From contig NC_030987.1 in NCBI RefSeq assembly GCF_000149955.1, forward strand, positions 3,069,138 to 3,133,137: DNA of 64,000 bases, in the 5' to 3' direction. A model generated the notes under the pieces. That model did no database searches, was not told the DNA's origin, and saw only the letters and a program-made list of their open reading frames with translations. Position 1 is the stretch's first letter. Every line of letters starts with the position of its first letter. The stretch comes from Fusarium oxysporum f. sp. lycopersici 4287 (Eukaryota; Ascomycota; Sordariomycetes; Hypocreales; Nectriaceae). Positions 1-11,075 of this stretch are shown one piece after another. The position numbers were made by a program, and so were the translations under genes.

Positions 1-2
1 AT

Positions 3-1520
3 GCTGGTAGAGGTGGAAACGGCTGTATTTCTTTTTTGCGAGAAGCATACCTTGCTGAGGGCCCTCCCAATGGCGGCGATGGTGGTCACGGCGGCAATGT
101 CTACATTCAGGCGGCGCATGGCGAAACCTCGTTGCACAAGTTGGCGCGCAAGCGATTTGTTCGAGCCGGCCGAGGCAAGCATGGACAGGGAAGCGCAAAG
201 AGTGGAACACGAGGAGAGGATATCATCATAACTGTGCCTGTGGGAACAGTAGTCCGTGAAATAGAGCGTGAGGATCCGGTGCTAGACGAAGAGATGGATA
301 TGCGCTTGTGGCGCGCTCAGCAGAAACAAAAGAGAAAAGAGGAACGTATGGCTGCTCTGGAGCGAAAGCAGAGGCAAGAAGAGAACGAAGAGGGTTACGA
401 AGAAGAAGAGGAGGAGGAACAAGTCGAAGAGGAGGAGGAGGGCGATCAGGATCCTGAGCGTCGCAAGTGGCTTTTATATCCCGGACTGTCTAAGACTGAC
501 ATCAAACAAACCGTCTTTCCTCGATTGCCTAAACGAACTCGGCTTCTTAAACAACCGCCTCCCACCATCCATCTCGACTTATCTCGCCCTACCCCAAAGC
601 CAATCCTTCTTGCAACTGGAGGTATTGGTGGTTTGGGCAACCCCCACTTCACATCTAGGGCGCATCCTCGGCCCATGTTTGCTACCAAAGGTGAAGAGGC
701 TGTTACCATGAAGATTGAGCTTGAGCTCAAGCTCCTTGCTGACGTCGGCCTCGTCGGCCTTCCTAATGCTGGAAAAAGTACCCTCCTTCGTGCCATCACA
801 AACAGCCGTACTAGAGTGGGCAATTGGGCCTTTACAACGCTGCAGCCCAATATCGGCACGGTTGTTCTTGATAAGTATTCTGGTCGGCCAGTAATCAAGA
901 GTTATCGCCGCTATCCTGCTCAACTGGGTCTGCCCGAAGCAGTCGACACTGAACCACGCACTCGATTCACGATTGCTGACATTCCTGGTTTGATTGAAGG
1001 TGCACATCTTGACCGTGGCCTAGGCATTGCTTTCCTACGCCATGTCGAACGCGCTGGTGTACTCGCTTTCGTCATTGATCTGTCTGCTGGTAATGCAGTC
1101 AAGGCTTTGGAGTCACTATGGCGCGAGGTTGGATTATACGCACAAATGCGTGATGAAGAAGAGGCTGATCGCGCAATCGAGTCACGCATTGACTGGGATG
1201 TCACGTCGGATATGGACGGTCCTATGAATCTACCCCCAGGTATCGCGAACGATGAAGAAGATTTCAGTTCAAAGCCAGGACTACAGATTGCTGGAAAGCC
1301 ATGGTTTGTCGTTGCAACCAAGGCTGACTTGCCAGAGACACAAGAAAACTTCAAGGAATTAAAACAATACCTTGATAGTGTCACAAAAGGCGAAAAGCCG
1401 CATCCAAGCGGAGTAGCGGATGCTTGGACAAAAGACTGTGCTGTTATTCCAGTGAGCGCAATCAATGGCCAGGGCGTAGATAGAATTGTACACTGGACTG
1501 TGGGATTACTAGACGAGTAG
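3..1520 (+). CDS. MTG2: Obg-family mitochondrial GTPase MTG2 (5' partial)
   Basis: This is an Obg/CgtA GTPase, in fungi the mitochondrial MTG2 needed for assembly of the mitoribosomal large subunit. The frame is open to the left edge, so the start lies outside the window. The first visible residues form the glycine-rich Obg fold (GGNGCISFLREAY, then GGDGGHGG). A very acidic and charged insert (about positions 320-460) interrupts the Obg domain. The G domain follows: G1 GLPNAGKST near position 755, G3 DIPGLIEGA near 980, G4 is TKAD (normally NKxD) near 1318, and G5 is SAINGQG near 1455. No intron is needed in the visible part. It ends 115 bp before the convergent TRM4 stop. Identification is firm at family level; the mitochondrial role is inferred from homologs because any targeting peptide is not visible. 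Confidence 0.9.
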   Translation, partial: AGRGGNGCISFLREAYLAEGPPNGGDGGHGGNVYIQAAHGETSLHKLARKRFVRAGRGKHGQGSAKSGTRGEDIIITVPVGTVVREIEREDPVLDEEMDMRLWRAQQKQKRKEERMAALERKQRQEENEEGYEEEEEEEQVEEEEEGDQDPERRKWLLYPGLSKTDIKQTVFPRLPKRTRLLKQPPPTIHLDLSRPTPKPILLATGGIGGLGNPHFTSRAHPRPMFATKGEEAVTMKIELELKLLADVGLVGLPNAGKSTLLRAITNSRTRVGNWAFTTLQPNIGTVVLDKYSGRPVIKSYRRYPAQLGLPEAVDTEPRTRFTIADIPGLIEGAHLDRGLGIAFLRHVERAGVLAFVIDLSAGNAVKALESLWREVGLYAQMRDEEEADRAIESRIDWDVTSDMDGPMNLPPGIANDEEDFSSKPGLQIAGKPWFVVATKADLPETQENFKELKQYLDSVTKGEKPHPSGVADAWTKDCAVIPVSAINGQGVDRIVHWTVGLLDE

Positions 1521-1635
1521 ACGAAATTTGGAGACACCTTGTATTATACCATTTGTATCAACATTTCATCCCTGATCATGATTCAAACTGTAACAACACC
1601 AAAATAACATAAAGCAATTGTGCATTGACCCATTT

Positions 1636-4315
1636 TTAAGCCGTTTCCATCTTCTCCTCCTCAGCCTCTACTGGCTCCGTTGCTGGCTCCTCAGGCGAGG
1701 GAAGATCCGCAACATCCACTTCCTCCTTGGTATCATCACCAGCCTCGGCCTCCTTGGCGTCTTGAACGGCCTTCTGGTTCTTCTGCGCAGCAATATTGAT
1801 GAGAGGAGATGTATCGTTAAAGATGCGTAGTAGCATAGCAGATCGATCCTCCTTGGGAAGCATAAGGTTAAGGGAGTGGATGCTCTTCCAGAGGGGGAGA
1901 GCCATGCGCTCTCTAAAGTCGGGGTCTGTGCCGTCAGGCTCAACGCGGAGAACAGCGCAACCCATGCCGATATCTCTGACACGCTCACCGATCTCGTCGA
2001 AGCGCTCGTACTTGCCATCGTTGATGCGAGGAAACATCTCGATGAGAAGCTTGCGGAAGGTCTCCTTGTTGTGGAGGTGCACAACACGAGGCTCACCGAC
2101 GTAACCCTGGAGGATGGGCATACCCTCAGCCTGGATACGCCATCTGCAGACATCAGCTGAGGGAGCGTCCTGCTTCATGTACATGCGGACACCACCATGA
2201 ATGAACTTGATGCCACGGCCCTCGTTCTCGATAAGGATATCGCGGAGGAGTGCGCTGGTGTAATAGATAGCCTTAGCAGGCTCACCCATCTCGTTTCGGA
2301 CCATGTACCGATCGTCGGGGAAGCGCTTGGAGATATGATAGAACTCCTTAATGTTCTGGACGGTGGGGTGTGAAACGTCCAGGTACTTGAAGGCCTCCTC
2401 GATAGGGCCGTTTCGGCGAGGCTTGCTGCCCTCCTGGGCCACTTGGGCAACAGGAGTAGCGGCAGCTGAGGGCTCAGTAGACTCAGTCTTGACCTTTTTA
2501 GCGGGCTGATCTTGAGCATCCTCGGTCTCGAGAGGTCGCTTGCTACCGTTAGTAGACGCATCAGCCATAGCAACATCTTCCTGCTTGTCTTCAGCCTTGG
2601 CAGGTGTAGCTTCAGCTTCAGCAGGAGCTATCTCAGATTCAGTCTTCGCCTCGGTCTCCTCCTTGGCAGGTGCCTCTTCAGCAACCCTTCTCAGCAGGAG
2701 TGACCTCAGCGGATTCTTCGGTCTTGGCGGGCTGCTTGGTCTCCTTCGACTCGTTCTCGTTCTTAGCCTTGAACTCGGACTTCTTCTCCAAGACAGTGAT
2801 GAAGAAACCACCAGTGTCTTGCATGTGAGGATAAACTCTCATGCAGCGCTCAAGAGGCAGGTCAGCGCACTCAGCACCCTCAAGTCTGGGGAACATGGTC
2901 TCAACGACTCGTCCAGGGATAACACCATCGGCGCTCTCCTTGGCAAAGTCCTCGACCTCCTTCCAGGAGCTCCAGATACGGGCACTCTTATCCATGATCT
3001 TCCAGTCCTTCATTCCGGGGTATCGCTTCAGGTTGGGCAGCTCATTGCTGCAGTCGACAATCTCAACATTCGCGGGTCCACCACATCGCTCAATGGCCGA
3101 GACGACCACAGACTCGTTCTCAACAGGGTTCATACTGCAGGTAGAGAACACGACACGGCCACCAACCTTGAGAAGCTGGAGAGCGCGGACCAGAATTCGA
3201 ATCTGAGTGAGGTGCAGGCCAAGAGCGCTTCCGGGTTGCCAATCCTTCCAGATGTTGGCATTCTTTCGCAGAGTCCCGTCACCGGAGCAGGGAACATCAG
3301 CCAGAATGCGATCGAACTTGAGGTAGGTTGGCTTCTTGCCATCCTTAGCAGGGAGCCTGATCGAAGGGAATTGGGTAGCATCGTGATTCGTGACGAGAAG
3401 GTTAGGGGAAGAAAGTCGCTTGAGCTGATGGACAAGCATGTGTCCGCGCTTGTAATCGGAGTCGTTGGCGACAAGCATTCCAGTAGCCCGTCCAGCGTCG
3501 CTGGGGTCGGCTTCGAGGTCGGCCTCAATCTCGTCTGTAGTCTCGGCACCAAGATCCAGGCCATCTTCCTGAGCATAAGATCGGAGAACCTTGCGCACAC
3601 GAGCCTCCTCGCCCTGGTGAATCATCTCGAGCAGTTGCGCCGCCTTGCTTCCAGGAGCAGCACACATGTCAAGGACGGTCATGCCAGGGCGGAGATCCAT
3701 CAGCATAGGGGGGATCATGCTGACGACTTCCTGTCGGCTGATGTTTCCAACGCTCGTCTCGGAGACCAGGAATTTCTGGAATGCGGCGAAGGGAGGGAAC
3801 TTGCGAACGACGTTCTTGGGGGTAGTCATCCACCAAGCAAGCTCGTCGGGGTACCAGGGCACAGGCTGGGGAGGTTCAACAGGTCGGCCATCTTGATGCT
3901 CGATCTTGACGATCTCGGGGATATATCTGGTCTGGAGAAGGCTCTTGACAAGAAGGGCGTGACTGAAAGCGCATTGAGGTTAGCAGACAGATTTCGCGTT
4001 ACGCGAGCGATTGCGATAGAACATACCCTTTAGAGCCGCAGAACCTGAAGCTGTTAGGAAGCTCACGTCTGAGAGCCTCCCAGTAGGCATTCTTCTCCTC
4101 TTCAGGCAGCTGAAGGAGGGTATCATAGAAGCGCTGGAGCTTCTCGTTCTCCTTGGGAATGGCAGGATAATCTCTCCAGCCACCTCTATCCTGGTTACCA
4201 CCACCTCGGCCGCCACCGCCTCCTCTTCTGTTCTTTCCCTATGGTAATGTCAGTATAGGTCGCAATTGGGATGTTGCGTCAAGTGTATGCGCACCCTGAA
4301 GCTCTTTTTGCCCAT
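1636..4315 (-). CDS. TRM4: tRNA (cytosine-5) methyltransferase TRM4/NCL1 (NSUN2), frameshifted in this assembly
   Basis: This enzyme makes m5C in tRNA using SAM. My model is exons 4295-4315, 4027-4238 and 1636-3962, with introns of 56 and 64 nt. The first donor is an unusual GTGCGC; the second is GTATGT with a GCTAAC branch. Motifs visible are the SAM site DMCAAPGSKAAQLLE, motif IV DVPCSGDGTL and motif VI FSTCSMNPVENE, giving the two conserved cysteines of RNA m5C methyltransferases. The N terminus is an RG-rich stretch (NRRGGGGGRGGGNQDRGGW). The C-terminal part (YLDVSHPTVQNIKEFY onward) is the usual TRM4 tail. The two halves lie in different frames and meet at a CCC run at 2685-2687. Reading it as CC gives one 852-residue protein and a multiple-of-three total. 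The break lies in a low-complexity acidic linker. It is divergent from the transcription factor gene at 5213. Confidence 0.92.
2685..2687 (-). other. Single-base frameshift site inside TRM4
   Basis: On the minus strand the codons run ...PAEK and then hit a stop two codons later because of a GGG run. With GG the frame continues into VAEEAPAKEE and the whole conserved C-terminal domain. Both sides are long, conserved and uninterrupted. No GT-AG pair restores the frame here. A sequencing or assembly indel in a homopolymer is more likely than a true null allele, since TRM4 is otherwise undamaged. Confidence 0.8.
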
Positions 4316-5212
4316 TGTCGCAAATGTCTTGAAGTGGTTGAATCGAGAAAACATTCAATGCGACAAAAAATTTGGACTAAAAAAAGGCCCCGCCACTTTT
4401 TAGCATGTGCGACGCTAAAAGCATGCAAGGTTTATAGTGGGTTTATGATAGCTTCACTAGGAAAAGTGAGAACAATAGAAATGTTAACTTCATATTTTGG
4501 ACGGAAAAGTATTATATGAATTTAGGAAACGCTTGACCGTACGAGTAATAACATTTCTGTAGTGTCTTCTGGTGTTGTCTGCTCAGTTCCAATTAAATGC
4601 ATATTTGCAAGCGATCTGGTCATGATAACCATTATGGAACGAAGGGGTAAAGATTATGAAACAACATCTTTTTCTAGACATCGTTTTTGCATATTTGTTT
4701 AGTCACTCTCTGACAATTTCATAAGATCCTGTGGTAATTGCCCCAGAAAGCTGCTTCAGACTATCAGCACCGTGACTGAAGACCATGATGACAGAGCCTC
4801 AATGACTGTTTTGAAATTTGTCGGTCTATCCACATTCACTTAACCAAACGCAGTTAAATACGAGGAATAGGTGCTATAATGGATCCAGCGGAGATGTAGT
4901 GAGTAAAGTATTTGATATGAATGTTTATTAAACCCAGCTCGATGGTTGGTTACAAGCCGAAATCGGCACTCATGCTGACCCGACCTTGTCGTTCTAGGGG
5001 ATTCATAGTGATATTTGGTTAGAGCTTGACAATAATTGTCAACTATGACTCCGACAACCGCTTAGAGCCTCATCATTTTTTTAGACCTACGTCTTGGCTG
5101 AAGAGGTATCTTCGGGTCGCATTTCAAAGGTATTAAATGGCTTCGGCCTCTTCATTTCACCCTTGATTCCAATCTGCCACCGCTGTATGCAGAACTAAAT
5201 GCCGTCACCATT
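4316..5212. promoter_or_regulatory. Divergent intergenic region between TRM4 and the Zn2Cys6 factor
   Basis: This 0.9 kb stretch must hold both promoters. No ORF of note, no RNA gene and no convincing TATA box were recognised. It is AT-rich in the middle (about 4400-4700). The last 100 bases before the factor's ATG are pyrimidine-rich (about 5140-5200), as is common near fungal transcription starts. Confidence 0.4.
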
Positions 5213-7330
5213 ATGAGCGATGCATACCAATGGTCCCGGCGACCAAATGGACGACCAGAAGCTTGCGATCCATGTCGTGCACGCAAAGTCGCGTGTGATC
5301 ACAGACGACCCATTTGTATGCGATGCCAGAGAAGAGGAGACAATTGTGGCTACACAGCATCATCACCAGCATCACGAGTCAAAGCTTCGATTCAGTCTAG
5401 TCCAGGTCTCTCACCACAACCTGCCAAGCCGATGACACGAGACTACGCATTCAGTCCAGGCTACCTTGGTTTTACAAGCTACAACTCGGTCTTCCAAGGA
5501 GCTCGAGAGAGTCTATCTGTTTCTGACACAGGCTCTGAATTTCCCAGCCCAGAGGTACCAAGTCCTGGAAGCGATGATGTTTGTTTACGCAGCTTGCCTT
5601 TGCCAACACAGCAAATGTGCCTTGTTGTACTACAGTATCTTCCGGGACGACCAGAAGCACATATGATATTCCACGACGAACCTGGTCCTGAGAATACCAC
5701 GAGTTGGTCTCATACGGCTGTATCAAGAATCATTAAATCTCTGCGGCAACTTTTTCAAAGCTTTGAGGGCAGTGAATGCTTCGATGAGCAGGTTGCTGAT
5801 GTGCTGTGCCGCAACACTTCAAAGCCTGTTAACGATACCTTCGATAGGTTTGATGACTGGGTAGACCAGTTCTGTGGGCCAAACATCCGATGGGAATCGA
5901 TCGGGCTTCTGTGGGCTCATCTTGAAGGTCTTTCCGATGCAATATCAACCCTGAAACATCGTCAGCTTCAATGGGTTCAAGGCAAGCGATCATCTGTTCT
6001 CTCGCACGATCACATACACTATTGCATTGAGATCGCGCGCCATTTCACAGCTGGCAACGATATGCTCCTTGATCTCTGTCGACGACATGCAGCTCTTGGA
6101 ACTCTGGTTTATGGCGATGCTAGTAAGTTCTCTATCAAGTCTAGTATCATTATACTAACTCTTTAGGCCCTGTATACTGGAACTCACACAGTCTGTGTGT
6201 CTCCATGCTTCTATTCATGGGCCTTCATGCTTCGGGAGAGGCATCGAGGCCACAAATACAGCCCCAAAAGCCTTCGTTTTGTGTCGAGCATAAGCGTCTA
6301 CTGTATAGCTACATCTTTGCAAATGACAAATCCGAGGTCTCCTTTACTGGTAGGCCACCACTTCTAAGTCGTCGCTATTGCTCATCAGTGCCGCCCTTGG
6401 ATTTGCCAGATAGCTGTATGGTATCTGAGGACACGCTGGTAGAAGAGTTCAACGCTCTGGATGACAGGGGCTGGAACACAAATGGTGAGATCTCCAGCAA
6501 CAGTTACATACGGGCTCGCTACTTGATGTCGTATGTCTTTGACGAGGTGATAGAAGTGGCACTTGGCAACGATGCCCATGTCACGCTTGGATATCTTCAG
6601 TAAGTTATCCGGTGTGTTAATATTTGACATATACTAATACCATGAAGAAATATCAAAGTCCGAGTGACACAAACGTTTCTCGACATGCCTTCGCATTTGA
6701 TTTTCAAGTTCGAAGATTTAGATGATCCACATCTTGACATAAATATTCTTTATCTGAGAATATTGCTTCATCTCGCTCATCGAAAAGATGTCTTTGTGGT
6801 CGAGAGATTACTTCTTACTCATGGGGCCATTGATGATGGCTCTTTACTTGCAACTAGTTTTGATTTAGTCAAAGTAACGGTCATTCTCTGGGTACATAAG
6901 AATCGATTTGCGCCTATGCGGCGGAACTTTGAATGGCTTGTAAGTATCATCATGTCCCAATAGATATTCATTCTGATTTTATGAATAGCTGGTAGCGTAC
7001 GGAGCACTAGGAGGAGGTATTCTCTGTCAAGAGCTACTTCGACCAACCTTCCTCGGAGTTCATCCCTTGAATCCTACTCTTTCACGGTCGAATATCGTTC
7101 AACAACTGAGCTTGCTCGTTGCTTTCTTGAACTGGGTCGGTCCCAGCTCGCCAAACAGAGTTGTTTGTGGAGACTGCGAAGCAATCATTCAGCGTGTGCT
7201 TGATGAGCATTTGAACTCGGAACCAACTGGCAATACAAACCTGGTACCGTTAGGTATAGGGGTTCCCCAGTCTTTAACATTCGGGTTTGAGTTGCTGAAT
7301 ACATTTGAGTGGCTCCAGAATCGTATGTAG
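5213..7330 (+). CDS. Zn(II)2Cys6 transcription factor, four exons
   Basis: This is a fungal binuclear zinc-cluster DNA-binding regulator. Cysteines at residues 18, 21, 28, 35, 38 and 45 give the canonical spacing C-x2-C-x6-C-x6-C-x2-C-x6-C, close to the N terminus. My model is exons 5213-6122, 6167-6599, 6648-6939 and 6989-7330. Each intron is 44-49 nt with a GTAAGT-type donor, and the second has a TACTAATAC branch. Exons total 1,977 nt, so the product is 658 residues. Phases match at each junction. The C-terminal two thirds are predicted alpha-helical and resemble the middle region of fungal zinc-cluster factors, but I do not recognise a specific regulator. No biosynthetic cluster genes adjoin it, so no target pathway can be inferred. 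It converges on the cupredoxin gene. Confidence 0.88.
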
Positions 7331-7594
7331 AGCGGCACATCTTGACGTGTTGGAACAATCATGAGATAGAGTCTTGGTTCAACGAGCCTCTGACAGTTCA
7401 GATACATTGATGGGTTGTGTTCCGTCGGTGCTCATTATGGGTAGAAGTTTGGGTATATTCATATTACTCCTTGCAGGAGACGGTCTATCTGCGTTTATAC
7501 ATAATGTTTCATGACTAGTAACTCGCTAGCTGAAACAAACACAATGCCTCTAGGGCTGGAATCATAACACAACGTTGACTGGCAGGAGATTCTC

Positions 7595-8293
7595 CTACAT
7601 CATCAAACCGCCAAAGAGGGCAGCAATAGCACCGCTCATAAGACCCCATTGGATCTGTCCTCGAGCCTCGATACCAGCGTTACCGCTTTCTGTTGCTGAA
7701 GCGCTGGCAGCAGTTCCGCTCTCTGTAGCAGTGGCGGTAGCGGTACCTGAGGCAGAACCTGAGGCGCTTCCTGTCTCAGCGGCGCCAAGCTTGCCGCCAC
7801 CGGTAGACTTGGGAGCAGAGCTATCTTCAGAGTCGGCAGCAGCCTTGGCGTAGTTGTCGAAGCTCTTAGCACCGCTGGTACTAATGTTTTGTTAGTATAT
7901 GTAATGTTGGTTACAAGATAGTGCAACTTACGGGGCATTAATCGCTCCCACCATACCACCTCCATTGCAGTGACCCTGGACAGCGCAGTAGTACCAGATG
8001 GGATCCTCGGACTTCACCTCGATGGTGAAGACCTTATCGCTGACCTTGGTCTTGACATTCTGGTCGCCGCTGAAGAAGGCAGTGCTGTTGATGGGCTCAC
8101 AGGGCTTGGCGAAGCTGCTCTGGGCGACGGAGTGGAAGCCTTCATAGAAGTGGAACTCGACAGTATCGCCAACCTTGGCTGAGGTCTGAGCAGGAGTGAA
8201 GTTGAGACCGTTCTCTCCGACCTTGACGACGTGGACGGCAGCAGAGACGGTGCTGGCGGAAAGGGCCAAAAGCTTGATGGGAGAGGCGTGCAT
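7595..8293 (-). CDS. Secreted cupredoxin (plastocyanin-like), probably GPI-anchored
   Basis: This is a small copper-binding cell-surface protein of the fungal serine-rich cupredoxin type. Exons 7932-8293 and 7881-flanked 7595-7880 encode 215 residues; the 51-nt intron (7881-7931) has donor GTAAGT and an ACTAAC branch. A signal peptide covers about residues 1-19. The domain at about 20-118 carries His54, Cys103, His108 and Met114, a complete type 1 copper ligand set. Cys65 and Cys109 could form a disulfide. A Ser/Thr/Ala/Gly-rich low-complexity stretch follows (about 125-185), then a hydrophobic C terminus ending in FGGLMM, typical of a GPI signal. The leader just upstream on the coding strand is a run of ACC triplets. 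Biochemical function in this family is poorly known; extracellular or wall location is inferred from the signals. Confidence 0.87.
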
Positions 8294-8325
8294 TTTGGTG
8301 GTGGTGGTGGTGGTAGTGGTGATAT
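8294..8325. repeat. GGT/ACC triplet repeat in the cupredoxin leader
   Basis: A run of GGT triplets with small interruptions lies immediately 5' of the cupredoxin ATG on the minus strand, so the mRNA leader reads CACCACCACC. A shorter ACC-rich leader precedes the 97-residue gene at 11075. CA-rich leaders are common in strongly expressed fungal genes. Confidence 0.7.
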
Positions 8326-10781
8326 GTGGATGGGTGTAGTGGAAGTGTTTTGTTTGTATGGATTGGATGTTTGTTGTGTTTACAAGTGTGAGTGTGCAAG
8401 TGTTTGTTGACGAGACAATCTCATCTTTGGTAGTTCATCCCTCCTCTTTATAGTCATCCCAATTGATGCCAATTATATGAAGTCGAGTTAAACTTCGTCC
8501 CCTGTCGGCCTCGCTGTAGGGTCCTCTAGGGTCATCTAGGGTCGTCTGCTAACCTCAAACCAGGATGAAGCAAAGGGGCGGCCGCCCTACCCCAAACATT
8601 TAGCAGGACAACAAACAGTGAGACTGAGACACAGCCACTCGGCATATGCATAGCAGATCCAGGTGCTGTGCTAGGTTTCCAGCGACTCCGTACCGTCGCG
8701 GACAGTTTGATACCCCCGAACCAGACCTGAAATGAATTGGTTTCGTTTAGTGTTTTCTGTTTGACCCTTGTCCTCGAAACTCTCTGAGCGCTAGATCAAA
8801 CCGGGTCCCAGACCGAGCCGAGACTCCCTGTGTAGCAAGCCATGTTGAAGCGTCTCGATATTTGACTTTGCACCGGCAATTTGGTGCCGTACTGAGCGCG
8901 CACTCTGAAGCGCCTTGGCTTACACGTTTCACTTGTGCGCCAATGGAGGTAAGCCACTGCCGTGATATCCAGCATTGTATTGGGCATTGAATGAGGCTAC
9001 AAGTATGCTGACGTTGAAATGTATTCATAGATCACTGTAAGCCTTGAGGTACGGAATATTTGGCCCGAATTGTTAATTGTGTATAACGTTAAGCGCTGGC
9101 CATTTTGGTTCATCGAGTCGAATACGAATCCCACATTCTCACCGATTTTAAGACAAGCATATTCGTAATTCAGATCTGAACGGTCGAACTACCGAAGCTA
9201 GCACCCCAGGCATCCCTAGCCCTCGGTTCGCCTGATATAATACGGTTAATGCTATTGATGTTGTCGAAGGGCGAGGCCTCCGAGAAGGTATGCATTCTCT
9301 CGTGTCAGACTCAGGATATGTCACCGTAGTTTGGCGACATTGTAAGTTTGTGACTGTGGTGATGCGGATGCGAGTCTTGTTTGGCCCTTGGCTCGAAACG
9401 GCTGGCAACATCTCGACTAGTACAAACACAAAGGAAGGACTCGAAACATCGAATGGTGTAGGGGGGATGATTCTCAAACTCCAGTAGCATGTCACTGCAG
9501 CTTCTCCGATAGCATGTTGTCTTAACACAATATTGCTCTGGGATGTTGCTCATCTGTGCGGCACAACAATGTCATGCCAATTTACATAATGGACGCCGAG
9601 GTCTGCGAAAATACTACTACAGCTTTCTTGGGTGCAAGTTTCGGTTAAGGCTGTCCGAAGCTTCAGGTAGTACTGTCGTCAGATACCTCGCGTTCTATGA
9701 TGTTGACCGAGGTCTTACCCTAAAGACATCATTATCAATCACTACGCGGTTGGCATATTTAGGTCTACTGCGATCCTCGGGCATGAACACTCGATGTGGA
9801 AGCTATAGGAATTATACTTCACGCTTGCCATCGCTTGTCATCGTAGAGCACGTGGTGAGCATCGCGAGTCTTTAGAGAAATACTTGATCTTACGGACCTG
9901 CGCCACGATCGACACGTAGGTCTTGAGGTTTGTAATGTGTTAGTAAATCTTAGCTAAGTTGTTACCACTGGCGCGGTTCAAGTTTCTCGAACAATCATGG
10001 TCGGCGGATACTTTATTCAACGAAATCGTAGGCTTAAATGCCCTATTGAGGTAATCGCCAAGGTCAACTTGAACTCAAAGGAGATGAAGCTCTCCACACG
10101 CAGCCGAGCTGTCACTGCTGTGCACCTTCCGAAATGTTAGCCTCACAGAGCAGCTACCTAGGCAGCAGTCACGTGCAGATGCCCATAGCTCCCGTTGGCC
10201 TAGCAACTGAGGCAGTCAACGGCGCACGGGCCTTCCTAAAAACTCCTCTATATTAATCTCTCGCTGCCTCTCTTCTTCTGCTTTTCTTTTCCTTTCTTCT
10301 TCATACTTACCTTGCTTGGAGTTTCCTCGCTCAAGAATGAGGAACCTCAGTGTGTGACGGCCTGCATTGCACATCGCGGAGTCGTCCGCACTTCATTGTC
10401 CTTCGGGGCCATGAGAGGCGTAATTTTTGATTTATAACCATCTTTCATTGTGTGCTCGGCTTGATGCTGGGTCATGAGGAAGGAATTGCATAGCTAGGAA
10501 CGTTAACTGTTCCTCGGTGCTGCGAGAGTTATGTGTTAGTGATGGCAGGAAAACAGGCTGTTGGCAAATTGCGGGGACACGCTTTTGCGCGCGGAACGTA
10601 AATCATCGAGCCAAGCATGCAAATACCATTACTCATGTCACGAATCGATGATGGATGTTAAGCTCAATGGAAGTTTGTGTTTATATTAACTCAAATCGTA
10701 ATCCTACATTCCGTCGTGATAGTCCCAAATAATTACATTCCTCCTCAACTCCCGAAGTTATCGTGATATCGTTGTGATTGT
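8326..10781. other. Gene-poor intergenic DNA, 2.5 kb
   Basis: It contains the cupredoxin promoter and the 3' flank of the glycine-rich gene. All ORFs are short and lack a convincing start or any recognisable domain. A strongly pyrimidine-rich stretch at about 10255-10315, after an AT-rich TATATTAA, looks like a plus-strand promoter and leader. The first ATG after it (10337) opens a frame of only five codons. A non-coding transcript or a gene too small to see is possible. No RNA gene was recognised. Confidence 0.4.
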
Positions 10782-11075
10782 TTACTGTTTCTTCCACTGT
10801 CCAGCGTTCTCGACACCCTTGGAGATGCTGTCGAGCCCGCCCTGGACTCCAGTGCCAAGGTTGCCGATTCCATCGCCGAGAGGGCGGCCAGCGTCGCCAG
10901 TCGCGGAGGTGACAGTGTCGCCTAGACCACGAGTTGCGGCTCCAGTAACGTTGCCGACTGTGCGGCCGAGACCACCGACGGTGTTGCCAACGGTGCTAGT
11001 GAGGAAGTTGAGACCTCCTCCAACGGTCTCGCCAACGTTGCCGGCGGGGTTGTTGTTCTTGTTGTTGTTGTTCAT
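10782..11075 (-). CDS. 97-residue glycine-rich repeat protein, function unknown
   Basis: This is a small intronless ORF with an ATG start. After an Asn-rich start (MNNNNKNNN) it is built of short degenerate repeats of the form G-x-T-V-G-G-L or G-L-G-D-T-V, so hydrophobic and Gly/Thr residues alternate through the whole protein. No signal peptide, membrane span or catalytic motif is seen. The regular composition, ATG context and ACC-rich leader argue that it is a real gene. Repeats of this kind occur in stress- or development-associated small fungal proteins, but I do not recognise a family and assign no function. It has 2.5 kb of gene-free DNA on one side and 0.8 kb on the other. Confidence 0.68.
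   Translation of the reverse strand: MNNNNKNNNPAGNVGETVGGGLNFLTSTVGNTVGGLGRTVGNVTGAATRGLGDTVTSATGDAGRPLGDGIGNLGTGVQGGLDSISKGVENAGQWKKQ

Noticed and set aside
2540..4033. 497-residue plus-strand ORF antisense to TRM4
   Set aside because: It is the shadow of a GC-rich coding gene with conserved motifs on the minus strand.
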